A DNA stretch of 64,000 nucleotides from Enterobacter bugandensis. Its GTDB lineage: Bacteria; Pseudomonadota; Gammaproteobacteria; Enterobacterales; Enterobacteriaceae. Under the pieces are notes generated by a model. That model was not told the origin of the DNA and did no database searches. It saw nothing but the letters and a program-made list of their open reading frames with translations. Both the position numbers and the translations under genes were made by a program. The stretch lies in assembly GCF_900324475.1 (NCBI RefSeq), contig NZ_LT992502.1:1736001-1800000 (forward strand), read 5' to 3'. Shown piece after piece: positions 42,675-54,005 of the stretch. The stretch's first letter is position 1. Every line of letters starts with the position of its first letter.

Positions 42675-43793
42675 TTATCCGTTAAAACGCGAGAGTGAGA
42701 ACGGCGTCAGATCAAACTGCGGCGTGATACCCTGGGCAAACTGCGCGGCGATTTCACCCAACACCGAAGCGAACTTAAAGCCGTGGCCACTCAGCCCGGT
42801 AATCAGCAGGGTGTTGTCATGTCCCGGCAGCGTATCAATGATAAAGTCTTCATCCGGCGTGTTGTCATAGGTGCAGGCCGCGCCATAAAGCAGGCCACCG
42901 ACGCCCGGGAGAATATTGCGCAGGAACGAGAAGGCTTCTGAGCCGTCCTGCGGGCAGGCGCCAAACGGCTTGCGCTCCTCAGGTGAGGAGATGACCTGCC
43001 CGCCGTTGTGTTTTCCAATCTTGAGAGCGTCCTTCTCGGAAGGGAAACCGTAGAACTGATCGCCGTTGGGTAACTCGCCGGTAAACGCCGGGAATTTATT
43101 TTGCGCGCTGTAACGCCCGTCCGACTGGAACCAGGAGAAGACCTTGCGTACCGGCTGGATCGGCAGGTCCGGGAGCAGGCGGGTAACCCAGGTTCCTGCG
43201 CTAATAAGCAGGCGGGAAGCCGAATTTTCCCCGTCTACGGTTTTCACCGTAACGCCGTTTGCATCATGCGTGATGGCCTCTACGGGGCAATTGAACAGCT
43301 GCGCACAGCCCGCTTTGGCGGCAAGATCGACCCAGGTTTTGATCGCCGTTTCACAGTGCAGCACACCGGAGTTGGCTTCAAAGAGGCCGATATAATCCTC
43401 CGGGACGGTAATTTCAGGCCAGCGCGAGGTAATGGCCGCCGCGTCCAGCTTCTCAACGTCAAGATTAAAGGCTTTCGCGCTGCGTTCGACGTTGGCGAGA
43501 AATTCTGAACGGGCCGGACCGAGGTTGATGATCCCTGTGCGTTCGAAAATGCGCTCTTCAGTCTGTTTCGCCAGCTCGTCCCACAGCGTCTGGGCGCGAA
43601 GCACCAGCGGAACGTAGCGCTCCCCCTCGCCATAGGCATGGCGAATGAGACGGGTGTCGCCATGATGGCTACCTTCGCTATGCGGCGGCAGGTGGGCGTC
43701 AATCATCAGGACGTTTAGCCCTGCCTGCGTTGCGTAATAACCGGCGGCCGATCCAACGGAGCCGCTACCAATAATGATTAAGTCGTATCTCAT
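42675..43793 (-). CDS. solA: N-methyl-L-tryptophan oxidase SolA
   Basis: 372-residue flavoprotein of the sarcosine-oxidase family. N-terminal Rossmann motif [13 protein letters not shown] (residues 6-18) and the covalent-FAD Cys at residue 307 in [26 protein letters not shown] near 41-57 is also typical. Cytoplasmic; produces H2O2 and formaldehyde from N-methylated amino acids. Start MRYDLIIIG at 43793, with an ATG two codons upstream. Confidence 0.95.
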   Translation of the reverse strand: MRYDLIIIGSGSVGSAAGYYATQAGLNVLMIDAHLPPHSEGSHHGDTRLIRHAYGEGERYVPLVLRAQTLWDELAKQTEERIFERTGIINLGPARSEFLANVERSAKAFNLDVEKLDAAAITSRWPEITVPEDYIGLFEANSGVLHCETAIKTWVDLAAKAGCAQLFNCPVEAITHDANGVTVKTVDGENSASRLLISAGTWVTRLLPDLPIQPVRKVFSWFQSDGRYSAQNKFPAFTGELPNGDQFYGFPSEKDALKIGKHNGGQVISSPEERKPFGACPQDGSEAFSFLRNILPGVGGLLYGAACTYDNTPDEDFIIDTLPGHDNTLLITGLSGHGFKFASVLGEIAAQFAQGITPQFDLTPFSLSRFNG

Positions 43794-43865
43794 ATGCATC
43801 TCGTAAACTTACGGTTTGTTAGCAGAGTAATTAACAACGCGGGCGTAAACAAGCGGGAAATAAAT

Positions 43866-43886
43866 AAGGCACCGCGAGGGTGCCTG
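43866..43886 (-). terminator. Terminator of bssS
   Basis: GGCACC (43868-43873) pairs with GGTGCC (43879-43884), then TTATTTATTT on the minus strand. Confidence 0.7.
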
Positions 43887-43909
43887 TTGAGTGAAAAGTG
43901 GGCATAAGG

Positions 43910-44164
43910 TTAGTGCCGTTTATACTCATTTTCCTGATAGTCGCCAGATTCTATTTTTGCAATGCCTGCCTCTAAAATAGAAATAAACTGACGGGCGACG
44001 TCTGTTGTTAGCCACAGCGTCTGTCCCACTTCCGCTTCGTCACGGTTGAGTTGATTTGGGGTCTGGTAGTGCAAACGCAGCATCAGTGCATCGTAGCTAT
44101 CTACGGTACTGATATCCCAGCCTACAAGCGGATGGGTCTGGATGACTTCGTTATTCTTTTCCAT
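43910..44164 (-). CDS. bssS: Biofilm regulator BssS
   Basis: 84 residues, like E. coli, with MEKNNEVIQTHPLVGWDIST at the start and DVARQFISILEAGIAKI in the middle. Small cytoplasmic protein linked to indole and AI-2 signalling in biofilms; mechanism unknown. I took the ATG at 44164; the frame is open 42 codons upstream without similarity. Single-gene unit. Confidence 0.95.
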   Translation of the reverse strand: MEKNNEVIQTHPLVGWDISTVDSYDALMLRLHYQTPNQLNRDEAEVGQTLWLTTDVARQFISILEAGIAKIESGDYQENEYKRH

Positions 44165-44387
44165 TATAACCCCCTTAATGCGTGTTAGAAGACAACGGCT
44201 CTGAGGTTCAATGCATGTTTTTCTGAAAGCTTCTTCAGTATACCAAGTAATAAGGGTTCCAACGGGAAAAATAAACAGGTAGCAACACATTTTTCTGCTT
44301 TTTAGGATTGTTCGAACAATAAAACACCATCTCGTTCACGATTTTTTAAGAACACGCTGAATTAATTTGAACTTTCGAAATTACAGG

Positions 44388-44412
44388 CAAAAAAAAGCCG
44401 GGGCGACCCGGC
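44388..44412 (-). terminator. Terminator of dinI
   Basis: GCCGGG (44397-44402) pairs with CCCGGC (44407-44412), T-run of eight on the minus strand. Confidence 0.85.
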
Positions 44413-44436
44413 AAAAAACACAATGAGGGAGCAGTG

Positions 44437-44682
44437 TTAATCGGTTATGAACCAGTCGTCTGCGCTTTCCCACGTTTCCTGCAGGATTTCGCTAATGCGA
44501 TCTTTATCTTCTTTTGCGGCACCCATGACGGAGAGGTTGTTCGCTGCGGCGTAACGCACCGTTACGGCACCCGAGTTGTCGGGAAAGGTGTTGTTAATAC
44601 GACGGGATAATTCGCCTGCCAGAGCGTCAAGCGCGCCGGCAGGCAGAACGGTAGTTTTGGCTATGGTGACTTCAATACGCAT
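44437..44682 (-). CDS. dinI: DNA-damage-inducible protein DinI
   Basis: 81 residues. Binds RecA filaments and modulates LexA and UmuD cleavage. Conserved: MRIEVTIAKT, LDALAGELSRRI, YAAANNLSV and the acidic C-terminal helix EILQETWESADDW. The ATG at 44682 (GGGGGC upstream) matches E. coli. A LexA box lies 20-39 bp upstream. Confidence 0.96.
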   Translation of the reverse strand: MRIEVTIAKTTVLPAGALDALAGELSRRINNTFPDNSGAVTVRYAAANNLSVMGAAKEDKDRISEILQETWESADDWFITD

Positions 44683-44701
44683 AAATGCCCCCTGTGTAAT
44701 A

Positions 44702-44721
44702 TACTGTTTATTTATACAGGC
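44702..44721. promoter_or_regulatory. LexA (SOS) box of dinI
   Basis: TACTGTTTATTTATACAGGC contains CTG-N10-CAG exactly (44704-44719) with an AT-rich centre, matching the LexA consensus closely. Confidence 0.9.
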
Positions 44722-44756
44722 ATATTGTCGGTTTGACAACAAGGGGCGTTGATTTT

Positions 44757-45803
44757 TTAGCGTTTTACCGTCCAGCTTACGGTTTCACCTGCCAGGAAGG
44801 GGATCAGCGTGTCATCCGTCAGCGCGATAGACTCCTCAACCTGGCTCGCTTTGCGCTCCAGCTCAATGAAGGTGTCATTGACCGGCAGGCCGTAGAAGCG
44901 CGGGCCGTTGAGGGAGCAGAACGCTTCGAAATGTTCCAGCGCGTTCATCTCTTCAAATACGGTTGCGTAGCTGGCAAGCGCCGTTGGGGCGTTGAAACAG
45001 CCCGCGCAGCCGCAGCTTGCCTCTTTGCGATGGCGGGCGTGAGGCGCGGAGTCTGTGCCCAGGAACGCACGAGTGAATCCGCTGGCGACCAGCTCGCGCA
45101 GCGCCTGCTGGTGAACGTTGCGCTTGAGGATCGGCAGGCAGTACAGGTGAGGGCGCACTCCGCCCACCAGCATATGGTTACGGTTAAACATCAGATGCTG
45201 CGGGGTGATAGTCGCAGCGATCAGTTCGTTACCGTCGCGAACATACTCTGCCGCGTCTTTGGTGGTGATATGCTCAAAGACCACCTTAAGCGCCGGCAGG
45301 CGCTGGCGCAGGGGCTCCATCACGGTTTCGATAAAACGGGCTTCACGGTCGAAGATGTCAATCTCCGCATGCGTTACTTCACCGTGTACCAGCAGCGGCA
45401 TGCCCAGTTTCTGCATGCGCTCCAGCACCGGCATGATGGCATCAATACTGGTGACGCCGTGGCTGGAGTTGGTGGTGGCGTTCGCAGGGTAGAGTTTCGC
45501 CGCCGTAAATACGCCTTCGTTAAACCCGCGTTCCACTTCGTTCGGATCCAGTGAATCGGTCAGGTAGCAGGTCATCAATGGAGTGAAATCATGTCCCGCC
45601 GGAACGGCATCCAGAATGCGCTGACGGTAGGCAATGGCGGCATCGACGGTGGTGACTGGCGGAACCAGGTTTGGCATGACAATCGCGCGGCCATAAATTT
45701 CACTGGTATAGGGCACGACGGTTTTCAGCATATCGCCATCGCGCAGATGGATATGCCAGTCGTCTGGGCGGCGGATTTTAAGAACCTGGGGTTGTGCAGT
45801 CAT
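44757..45803 (-). CDS. pyrC: Dihydroorotase PyrC
   Basis: 348-residue class II dihydroorotase (pyrimidine synthesis step 3, carbamoyl-aspartate to dihydroorotate). Binuclear zinc ligands: His17 and His19 in DWHIHLRDG, the carboxylated Lys in [13 protein letters not shown] near 103, HGE near 140, H-x-TTK near 178 and Asp in LGTDSAPH near 251. Start [14 protein letters not shown] at 45803 follows CCGGAGCTTCC. A PurR box is upstream. Confidence 0.97.
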   Translation of the reverse strand: MTAQPQVLKIRRPDDWHIHLRDGDMLKTVVPYTSEIYGRAIVMPNLVPPVTTVDAAIAYRQRILDAVPAGHDFTPLMTCYLTDSLDPNEVERGFNEGVFTAAKLYPANATTNSSHGVTSIDAIMPVLERMQKLGMPLLVHGEVTHAEIDIFDREARFIETVMEPLRQRLPALKVVFEHITTKDAAEYVRDGNELIAATITPQHLMFNRNHMLVGGVRPHLYCLPILKRNVHQQALRELVASGFTRAFLGTDSAPHARHRKEASCGCAGCFNAPTALASYATVFEEMNALEHFEAFCSLNGPRFYGLPVNDTFIELERKASQVEESIALTDDTLIPFLAGETVSWTVKR

Positions 45804-45867
45804 GGAAGCTCCGGCTTGTCAGGAATCAGTCATAAGGATGGCTGTTTTTGCCGGACACAAATCATAA

Positions 45868-45883
45868 GCGGAAACGTTTTCGT
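45868..45883. promoter_or_regulatory. PurR operator of pyrC
   Basis: GCGGAAACGTTTTCGT matches 14 of 16 bases of ACGCAAACGTTTTCGT. It lies 65 bp upstream of the pyrC start; PurR control of pyrC is known in E. coli. Confidence 0.82.
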
Positions 45884-45898
45884 TTGCACACTTTTCCG

Positions 45899-45925
45899 TA
45901 AAAAAAAGGGCGCCGCAGCGCCCTT
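45899..45925 (-). terminator. Terminator of yceB
   Basis: AAGGGCGC/GCGCCCTT stem with a 4-nt loop, T-run of nine on the minus strand. Confidence 0.85.
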
Positions 45926-45929
45926 CAGG

Positions 45930-46490
45930 TTAATCGGTGAAAGGAATAACGATCTCTCCCGGTTTCACCTCTATCCCTTTTGCGTATTTCTTCGCGAGAG
46001 CTTCACCCTGGCTGTTGTCTTCGCTTAAGACGTACGCCGGCTGCTGGTTAAAGTAGTTTCGCAGCGACTGGTTCAGATAGGGCATCAGGGTTTGCAGTAC
46101 CGGCGCCATTTTGTCCGGCGAAACCTGTGCATCGACCACTTCCATCTCCTGCAGGAATATCGCCCCTTTCTCTTTGTTGAAAACGGGGAGCGCCTTCAGC
46201 TTGAGCTTGATGTTGGCTTTCTGATTGCCAAAAAGGGACGTCATATCAAGCGCGGCATCGCCTGCGAGAGTGACTTTATTCGGCTCTTCGCGACCAATCT
46301 GGCTGGTGAGATTGGTGAGCACGATGTGGGCATCGGCCAGCCCCGGCACGCCAATGTCTTTAGAGAAATTGTTATGTTTTTCCAGCGCCTGATTAATTTC
46401 CTGCTCACTGACGGTATATTGCGTAAGCTGGTTACAGCCCACCAGCAGACCGCTGACAACGAATGCCGCGGCTAAGACAATTTTCTTCAT
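45930..46490 (-). CDS. yceB: YceB family lipoprotein (DUF1439)
   Basis: 186 residues. Lipobox LLVGC near residue 19 predicts a lipoprotein; the rest is a DUF1439 lipid-binding (TULIP-like) domain: YTVSEQEINQAL, ADAHIVLTNLTSQIGRE, QKANIKLKLKALPVF. Function unknown. The ATG at 46490 follows GAGGAGCACT. In K-12 grxB follows; here mdtH comes next. Confidence 0.93.
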   Translation of the reverse strand: MKKIVLAAAFVVSGLLVGCNQLTQYTVSEQEINQALEKHNNFSKDIGVPGLADAHIVLTNLTSQIGREEPNKVTLAGDAALDMTSLFGNQKANIKLKLKALPVFNKEKGAIFLQEMEVVDAQVSPDKMAPVLQTLMPYLNQSLRNYFNQQPAYVLSEDNSQGEALAKKYAKGIEVKPGEIVIPFTD

Positions 46491-46582
46491 AGTGCTCCTC
46501 AACGAAAAATCGGCGCTTCTGTCCTGTTACGCCAGTATGTCAGCGTGAATGGGCAGAAACCAGCAGAAAAAACTGAGAAGTG

Positions 46583-46603
46583 GGGCGGGAGAGGCTCCCG
46601 CCC
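46583..46603 (-). terminator. Hairpin after mdtH
   Basis: GGGCGGGAG (46583-46591) pairs with CTCCCGCCC (46595-46603); on the minus strand ACTTCTCAGTTTTTT follows. Confidence 0.6.
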
Positions 46604-46613
46604 GAGGGAAAGG

Positions 46614-47823
46614 CTACGCGCCAGGCTCCAGCATGCCGCTCGCGCTGCGCTTCTGGCTGAACTGCCACCACAGGGCGAGAAGCGTCATGACGCCCACCAC
46701 GCCGAGCATCATCCAGGGGAGTTCCGGCTGGTTCAGCGCTTTGCCGGCATCGAACAGCCAGCCGCCGCCGGCGTAACCCAGCGCACCGCCAAAGGCCAGA
46801 CCCAGGCGGCTGAAGCCCATATAGCTGCCGCGCGCACGCGCATCCGCAAGCGAGGCGCTCAGCGTTTCGCGGGCGGGCTCGGCGATGATGGAGCCGATAT
46901 AGAAGGTGCAGATCAGCGTAAAAAGCTGCTGAAGCGTGTTTACCAGACCGATCGGCATCATGCTCAGCGTCATCAGAAATAGCCCGGCCATCAGGCGATG
47001 CTCCAGGCGAAAACGCCGTTCACTCCAGCGGGCAATCGGATAAAGCAGCGTTAATGACAGGCAGGCTTCGATGGCGTACATCCATTTTACGGCAGCAGGC
47101 GTGCCCGCAATATCGTTCACCATGATTGGCAGCATCAGCATCACCCTGTACGGCGAGCATGTAATAGCCGGTCAGGGTCAACACGTAGGTGACAAAACGC
47201 CTGTCGCGCAGGACGCGTCCTAGCCCCTCGCGCACTGGGGCTTTTACCGTCGACAGCTTCCAGGCCGGAAGGTAGAGGCCGTTAAACAGGGCGCACAGAA
47301 TAAACAGCACCGCCCCGGCCGCGCAAACCAGACGGAAATCGTACTGCAGCAGCCAGCTGCCCAGCAGGGCGCCAACAACCGCCCCGGCGCTGTCCTGCAT
47401 CATCAGAATGGAGAAGAAGCGGCCGCGGTGCTGAGGACGAATCAGCTTGACCACCAGCGCGGTGCGCGGCGGGTCAAACAGCGTGCCACCGATACCGGAG
47501 AGAAAGCAGGAGAACCACAGCAGCCAGGGCTCGTGGGCGATCGCCATCGTGGCAAAGCCTGCCGCGCGGAGCAGCATACCGGTCACGATCATCGGTTTAG
47601 CGCCAAAGCGGTCGGCAATAGCCCCGCCAAAGACGCCCAGCCCCTGCTGGACAAACTGGCGTAACCCCAGGGCAATCCCAACCATTAATGCCGCCCAGCC
47701 CATTTGATCGACAAAGCGGATCGAGATGAGGGGGAACACGACAAAAAAGCCGAGCACGACCAGCAAGTTATCGACGAGCAGGAAATATTTACCCAGGCTC
47801 CTGGCCTGTGATACGCGGGACAT
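46614..47823 (-). pseudogene. mdtH: MFS efflux transporter MdtH, frameshifted
   Basis: The whole 1210-bp region encodes an E. coli-like MdtH, but in two frames. Codons from 47823 ([19 protein letters not shown]) run to ...GYYMLAVQ, then the frame shifts; the rest ([16 protein letters not shown] onward to ...[12 protein letters not shown]) is in another frame. The change is one extra C in CCC at 47144-47146 (E. coli has CAGGTG where this has CAGGGTG on the minus strand). Removing it gives a 402-codon protein, exactly the E. coli length. No second lesion is visible, so it is either a recent mutation or a sequencing error. Native function: 12-helix drug/proton antiporter. Confidence 0.9.
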
Positions 47824-48059
47824 TTTCCCTCCAGGGAAAATAAGAAGGTGAGCACGCTAACATTCTGCGGTGTCGCCGCGTTTTTTCCCACCCCCGGGCG
47901 CGACAATATTTTTTTATCAAAACGGTGCTTTGATAGAGAGTTCTCATCGAAAAATGTGAAAAGAGGTCAAAATGGTATGTCACTGTTTTCACAGACGGCA
48001 CGGGCGCAGGTATAGTAAAGCTAATGGGTAAGCTGAAGTGACGGGAAGGAGTGGTATTG

Positions 48060-48644
48060 ATGTTTGGCTATCGCAGTAATGTGCCAAAAGTGCGTCTGAC
48101 AACGGACAGGCTGGTCGTTCGTCTTGTGCATGAGCGTGATGCCTGGCGTCTGGCGGATTATTACGCCGAGAATCGCCAGTTTTTAAAACCCTGGGAACCC
48201 GTTCGGGATGAGAGCCATTGTTACCCCTCCGGCTGGCAGGCACGCCTCAGCATGATCGCTGAATTTCATAAGCAGGGCAGCGCGTTTTATTTCGCGCTGC
48301 TGGATCCAGAAGAGAAAGAGATTATCGGGATCGCCAATTTTTCAAATGTGGTGCGGGGATCGTTTCACGCCTGCTACCTTGGCTATTCCATCGGCCAGAA
48401 ATGGCAGGGGCAGGGGCTGATGTACGAGGCGTTAACGGTAGCCATCCGCTATATGCAACGCACGCAGCATATCCATCGCATTATGGCGAACTACATGCCG
48501 CATAATCAGCGCAGCGGGAATTTGCTGGCGCGTTTAGGGTTTGAGAAAGAGGGTTATGCCAAAGACTATCTGCTGATAGACGGAGAGTGGCGCGACCACG
48601 TTCTGACGGCATTAACCACCCGTGACTGGACCGCAGGTCGTTAA
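48060..48644 (+). CDS. rimJ: Ribosomal protein S5 alanine N-acetyltransferase RimJ
   Basis: 194-residue GNAT acetyltransferase. Acetyl-CoA binding motif [18 protein letters not shown] near 113-130, and [25 protein letters not shown] as the conserved C-terminal block. Acetylates the N-terminal Ala of S5 and helps 30S maturation. Start [10 protein letters not shown] at 48060 follows AAGGAGTGG; an ATG-like start three codons upstream (48051) is possible. Divergent from mdtH. Confidence 0.96.
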   Translation: MFGYRSNVPKVRLTTDRLVVRLVHERDAWRLADYYAENRQFLKPWEPVRDESHCYPSGWQARLSMIAEFHKQGSAFYFALLDPEEKEIIGIANFSNVVRGSFHACYLGYSIGQKWQGQGLMYEALTVAIRYMQRTQHIHRIMANYMPHNQRSGNLLARLGFEKEGYAKDYLLIDGEWRDHVLTALTTRDWTAGR

Positions 48645-48653
48645 GGAGAAAAG

Positions 48654-49301
48654 ATGAAGTATCAGCTAAACGGTACGGAAGCGCGCGTGATTGGGTGCTT
48701 ACTCGAAAAACAGGTCACCACGCCGGAGCAGTATCCGCTCTCTGTTAACGCCGTGACCATGGCCTGCAACCAGAAGACCAACCGCGAGCCGGTGATGAAT
48801 CTCAGCGAGCATGAGGTTCAGGACGTGCTGGATGCGCTGGTGAAGCGCCACTATCTGCGCACCGTCAGCGGCTTCGGCAACCGCGTGACCAAATACGAGC
48901 AGCGCTTCTGTAACTCCGAATTTGGCGATCTGAAGCTGAACAGCGCGGAAGTGGCGGTTATTACCACGCTGCTGCTGCGCGGGGCGCAAACGCCGGGGGA
49001 ACTGCGAACGCGCGCTTCCCGAATGCATGAGTTCAGCGACATGCAGGAAGTCGAGCAGACCCTGGAAGGGCTGGCCGCGCGTGAGGATGGCCCTTACGTG
49101 GTGCGCCTGGCCCGTGAGCCGGGTAAACGTGAGAGCCGCTACATGCATCTCTTCAGCGGCGACGTTGACGCCGCAAGCGTGGCGACGGAATCGAGCCCTG
49201 CAACCCGTGACGACCTTGCCGCGCGCGTAGAGGCGCTGGAAGACGAGGTGGCCGGGCTGAAACAGCGTCTGGATGCATTGCTGGCACATTTGGGAGACTA
49301 A
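48654..49301 (+). CDS. yceH: YceH family protein (DUF480)
   Basis: 215 residues. Two winged-helix-like regions ([24 protein letters not shown] at the start, [23 protein letters not shown] near 105-127), and a C-terminal coiled coil ([25 protein letters not shown]). Function unknown; the fold suggests nucleic-acid binding. Nine bp after rimJ and 2 bp before yceM, so likely an operon. Confidence 0.93.
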   Translation: MKYQLNGTEARVIGCLLEKQVTTPEQYPLSVNAVTMACNQKTNREPVMNLSEHEVQDVLDALVKRHYLRTVSGFGNRVTKYEQRFCNSEFGDLKLNSAEVAVITTLLLRGAQTPGELRTRASRMHEFSDMQEVEQTLEGLAAREDGPYVVRLAREPGKRESRYMHLFSGDVDAASVATESSPATRDDLAARVEALEDEVAGLKQRLDALLAHLGD

Positions 49302-49303
49302 CG

Positions 49304-50227
49304 GTGAAAAAATTACGCATTGGCGTGGTGGGGCTGGGCGGTATTGCGCAGAAAGCCTGGCTGCCCGTATTGGGCGCTGCGTCAGACTGGACGCTGCAAG
49401 GGGCATGGTCACCCACCCGAGAAAAGGCAGCACGTATCTGTGAAACCTGGCGTATCCCGTATGCGGCATCGCTCCAGGATCTGGCCCGCGAGTGCGATGC
49501 GGTCTTTGTGCATACCTCAACGGCAACCCACTATCAGGTGGTGAGCGAGTTGCTCAATGCGGGGGTTCACGTCTGCGTGGATAAACCGCTGGCGGAAAAT
49601 GTTCAGGACGCTGAACGGCTGATTGAGCTGGCGGCACGTAAAAAACTGACGCTGATGGTCGGTTTCAACCGCCGCTTCGCGCCGCTTTACCAGCAGCTGA
49701 AGGCGCAGTCCGGCAATATCGCCTCGCTGCGCATGGATAAGCACCGCACCGACAGCGTGGGTCCAAACGATCTGCGCTTTACCCTTCTCGATGACTACCT
49801 CCACGTAGTGGACACCGCGCTGTGGCTGACTAACGGCGAAGCGCTGCTGAAAAGCGGCACTCTTGTCACCAACGAACAGGGGCAGATGGTCTATGCGGAA
49901 CACCATTTTGCCGTTGAGCATCTTCAGGTCACCACCAGCATGCACCGCCGCGCAGGCAGCCAGCGGGAATCCGTGCAGGCGGTAACCGACGGCGCGCTGT
50001 ACGACGTTACCGACATGCGTGAATGGCGGGAAGAGAAGGGCGGCGGCGTGGTGATGCAGCCGGTCCCCGGCTGGCAAAGCACTCTGGAGCAACGAGGTTT
50101 CGCTGGATGTGCCCGCCACTTTATCACCTGCGTGCAAAATCAGACGGTTCCTGAAACGTCCGGCGAGCAGGCCATTCTGGCTCAGCGCATTGTGGAACGG
50201 CTCTGGCGCGAGGCCATGAGTGAATAA
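49304..50227 (+). CDS. yceM: Gfo/Idh/MocA-family oxidoreductase YceM (MviM)
   Basis: 307 residues. N-terminal NAD(P)-binding Rossmann domain (RIGVVGLGGIAQKAWLPVL), VDKPLAENVQDAERL near 100 as the family EKP-type motif, and a C-terminal dehydrogenase domain with DDYLHVVDTALWL near 164-176. GTG start at 49304, with GGGAGACTAAC upstream. Substrate unknown. Precedes murJ, but the gap of about 130 bp suggests a separate promoter. Confidence 0.94.
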   Translation: MKKLRIGVVGLGGIAQKAWLPVLGAASDWTLQGAWSPTREKAARICETWRIPYAASLQDLARECDAVFVHTSTATHYQVVSELLNAGVHVCVDKPLAENVQDAERLIELAARKKLTLMVGFNRRFAPLYQQLKAQSGNIASLRMDKHRTDSVGPNDLRFTLLDDYLHVVDTALWLTNGEALLKSGTLVTNEQGQMVYAEHHFAVEHLQVTTSMHRRAGSQRESVQAVTDGALYDVTDMREWREEKGGGVVMQPVPGWQSTLEQRGFAGCARHFITCVQNQTVPETSGEQAILAQRIVERLWREAMSE

Positions 50228-50272
50228 CTCGCTGTAACATCTGCGGATAGTAATTCGTTGAAATCGGGTTAG

Positions 50273-51892
<1,620 letters not shown>

Positions 51893-51901
51893 ACGCCAAA
51901 A

Positions 51902-51927
51902 GGGGAGTTCACCTCAGGGTGCTCCCC
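51902..51927. terminator. Hairpin between murJ and flgN
   Basis: GGGGAG/CTCCCC outer stem with inner CACC/GGTG pairs. No clear T-run on either side, so a weak terminator or attenuating hairpin. Confidence 0.4.
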
Positions 51928-51951
51928 ACTGCAAGATTTGTCGCTTACGCG

Positions 51952-52377
51952 TCAAATCGAAATCTTTTTTACACCCGCAATACGTGCCGTCGCTGTCTGA
52001 CCATCCGCGCCGTACAGTCCGGTTTCTTTATGCGGCTTCAGCACCTCAAGCGCCTGCTGATTACGCTCTATCTGGCCTTCAAGCAGCCAGCCGTTATGCT
52101 GGTTGAGATCGCGCAGATGCTGGGTTTTTTCGGTAATGGTCTGCCAGCGCTCGGCAATATCGTCATTGGCGCTGCGCTTCGAGTCCTGCTCGGCGCGGCG
52201 CTGCTGCTCCAGATAATCCAGCGTGGCCAGCAGCGAACTCTTATCTTCAGTAATACGCTGCAGCGCGCTGCCGTTAATGTGACCGGAAGAGAGATGCTGT
52301 TGTTCAGCATCCATTACCGTTTTCAGGTCGTTCAGGACAACCGTCATTTGATCCAGTATTTCTGACAGTCGACTCAT
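51952..52377 (-). CDS. flgN: Flagellar export chaperone FlgN
   Basis: 141 residues, mostly helical. Chaperone for hook-filament junction proteins FlgK and FlgL, delivering them to the type III export gate. LSEILDQMTVVLNDLKTVMDAEQQHLSS at the start and ERWQTITEKTQHLRDLNQHNGWLL in the middle are typical. Lies 4 bp after flgM, so the two share a transcript. Confidence 0.95.
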   Translation of the reverse strand: MSRLSEILDQMTVVLNDLKTVMDAEQQHLSSGHINGSALQRITEDKSSLLATLDYLEQQRRAEQDSKRSANDDIAERWQTITEKTQHLRDLNQHNGWLLEGQIERNQQALEVLKPHKETGLYGADGQTATARIAGVKKISI

Positions 52378-52381
52378 ACGG

Positions 52382-52675
52382 TTAGTTACTCTGTAAGAAA
52401 CTCTGTGCTTCCTGAATCAGGGCATCAGCGATTTTGCTGGTGTCCATTTTCAGCTCACCGTTGCGAATAGCCGTTTTCAGCGCTTCAACACGTTCCATAT
52501 TGATATCGTTGCTGCCTGGCTGCATCAGTTTTGCCTGGGCATCGCTCAGGGTCACGCTGGTGCTGTTAGACGTTGACGGTTTTTCCAGACGCGTTTTCTG
52601 AGGGGTAGCGTCGTTCGTTTCGCGAGGCTGTACAGCGCTTACCGGCTTCAGGGCTGATGTACGATCAATGCTCAT
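52382..52675 (-). CDS. flgM: Anti-sigma-28 factor FlgM
   Basis: 97 residues; N-terminus disordered, C-terminal half (about 45-97, [26 protein letters not shown], then [22 protein letters not shown]) wraps FliA (sigma-28). Exported when the hook is complete. It has its own sigma-28 promoter just upstream (52736-52762) besides read-through from flgA. Confidence 0.96.
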   Translation of the reverse strand: MSIDRTSALKPVSAVQPRETNDATPQKTRLEKPSTSNSTSVTLSDAQAKLMQPGSNDINMERVEALKTAIRNGELKMDTSKIADALIQEAQSFLQSN

Positions 52676-52735
52676 AGTGTTGTCCTCATCGAGGGTTCGC
52701 GGCGTTTGCGCCTGACATCATCATTAGTGGAATAT

Positions 52736-52762
52736 TTATCGGCACGCGCCGCGAAATCTTTA
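52736..52762 (-). promoter_or_regulatory. Sigma-28 promoter of flgMN
   Basis: Minus strand TAAAGATT, 11-bp spacer, GCCGATAA. This is nearly the FliA consensus (TAAAGTTT-N11-GCCGATAA). It sits 60 bp upstream of the flgM start, between flgA and flgM. Confidence 0.9.
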
Positions 52763-52768
52763 AAAAGA

Positions 52769-53428
52769 TTATAGGTTAATCAGAATATTCCCATCAGAAT
52801 CGACGGTTCCGCTCACCACCTGGCCTGAGGACATTCTGACGCGGGCGTTTTGCGCTACCGCGGCATTGTTTAACGCTTTCCCTTCACTGTTGATGCTAAA
52901 GCCGTCTCCGTTGGCAACGACCATCACCTGCTGTCCCGCTTTGACACGCCACGCCTGGCGCAGCATGGAGAGCTGAATCGCTTGGCCCGGCGCGACATCG
53001 CGCAGGCTGACGGCGTCCTGTGCCTGGTTAATGTCCAGCATTGTCCGCGGCGGGAGCTGATCCAGACGCCCGCGCTTTAACGTCACGCTGTTTGCCTGCA
53101 GCGCGCTGCCACGCACAATGGGTACGGCGGCGACAACATAATTGCCCGTCGCCTGAACTGCAACCTGTAAATAGCGTTTTTCATTGGCGCAGCGTGCCAG
53201 GACGTTCACATTGCCCCACAGCTTCGTGGTCCCCGTCACGCTGAAGGACGGTTGCTCGCAGGTCGGATACAGATTCGGCGGCGTGCGGATGGTCACGTTA
53301 ACGTCATCGCTAAAGCCCGCCAGCTTCTGGGCAAAAAAATTCGTCAGCGCATCCTGTAAATCCCCGGCATTCACCAGAGGGCTAAACAGCAAGAAGGTTG
53401 CCATCAGGCCACGTTTTAACGTTTGCAT
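52769..53428 (-). CDS. flgA: P-ring assembly chaperone FlgA
   Basis: 219 residues with a signal peptide ending near NAG (about residue 21). Periplasmic chaperone for FlgI; C-terminal SAF domain (about 90-219), with VPIVRGSALQANSVTLKRGRLDQLPPRTMLD and GQVVSGTVDSDGNILINL at the end. Start MQTLKRGLMATF at 53428 as in E. coli. Divergent from flgB across 157 bp that should contain FlhDC-dependent promoters. Confidence 0.95.
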   Translation of the reverse strand: MQTLKRGLMATFLLFSPLVNAGDLQDALTNFFAQKLAGFSDDVNVTIRTPPNLYPTCEQPSFSVTGTTKLWGNVNVLARCANEKRYLQVAVQATGNYVVAAVPIVRGSALQANSVTLKRGRLDQLPPRTMLDINQAQDAVSLRDVAPGQAIQLSMLRQAWRVKAGQQVMVVANGDGFSINSEGKALNNAAVAQNARVRMSSGQVVSGTVDSDGNILINL

Positions 53429-53585
53429 CGCAAGTTCCACCGTTTCCAGAGTTGGATGAATTCTACCTGCAGTGGTTTTGCATCAACGGAATAAATAGCG
53501 ACGCATTTTGTGCTTATTCCGTCGATAGGGGAGACCGGGTGAGATTTAAGCTGTGAACTGAAATTTTGCCATCAGCGGAGGAGAC

Positions 53586-54002
53586 ATGCTCGATAAACTC
53601 GACGCCGCGTTACGTTTTCAGCAGGAAGCGCTCAATTTACGCGCCCAGCGGCAGGAGATTTTAGCCGCCAACATCGCTAACGCCGATACACCCGGGTATC
53701 AGGCGCGCGATATTGATTTTTCCAGTGAGCTCAAAAAGGTGATGGAGCGTGGACGTGCCGAAGGAACGGGTGTTGCACTCGCCATGACATCCTCTCGCCA
53801 TATTCCCGCTCAGGCGATGACCGCGCCAGCGACCGATTTACTTTATCGCATCCCTGACCAGCCTTCACTCGACGGTAACACCGTGGATATGGACCGGGAG
53901 CGTACGCAGTTTGCCGATAACAGCCTGAAATACCAGACGGGCCTGACCGTACTCGGCGGACAAATCAAAGGCATGATGAACGTCCTGCAGGGGGGCAACT
54001 GA
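53586..54002 (+). CDS. flgB: Flagellar proximal rod protein FlgB
   Basis: 138 residues. N-terminal rod-family motif [18 protein letters not shown] near residues 26-43 and C-terminal heptad-like helix. Secreted by the flagellar type III system without a cleaved signal. First gene of flgBCDEFGHIJ; start has GGAGGAGACATG upstream. Next gene 3 bp downstream. Confidence 0.96.
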   Translation: MLDKLDAALRFQQEALNLRAQRQEILAANIANADTPGYQARDIDFSSELKKVMERGRAEGTGVALAMTSSRHIPAQAMTAPATDLLYRIPDQPSLDGNTVDMDRERTQFADNSLKYQTGLTVLGGQIKGMMNVLQGGN

Positions 54003-54005
54003 TAA

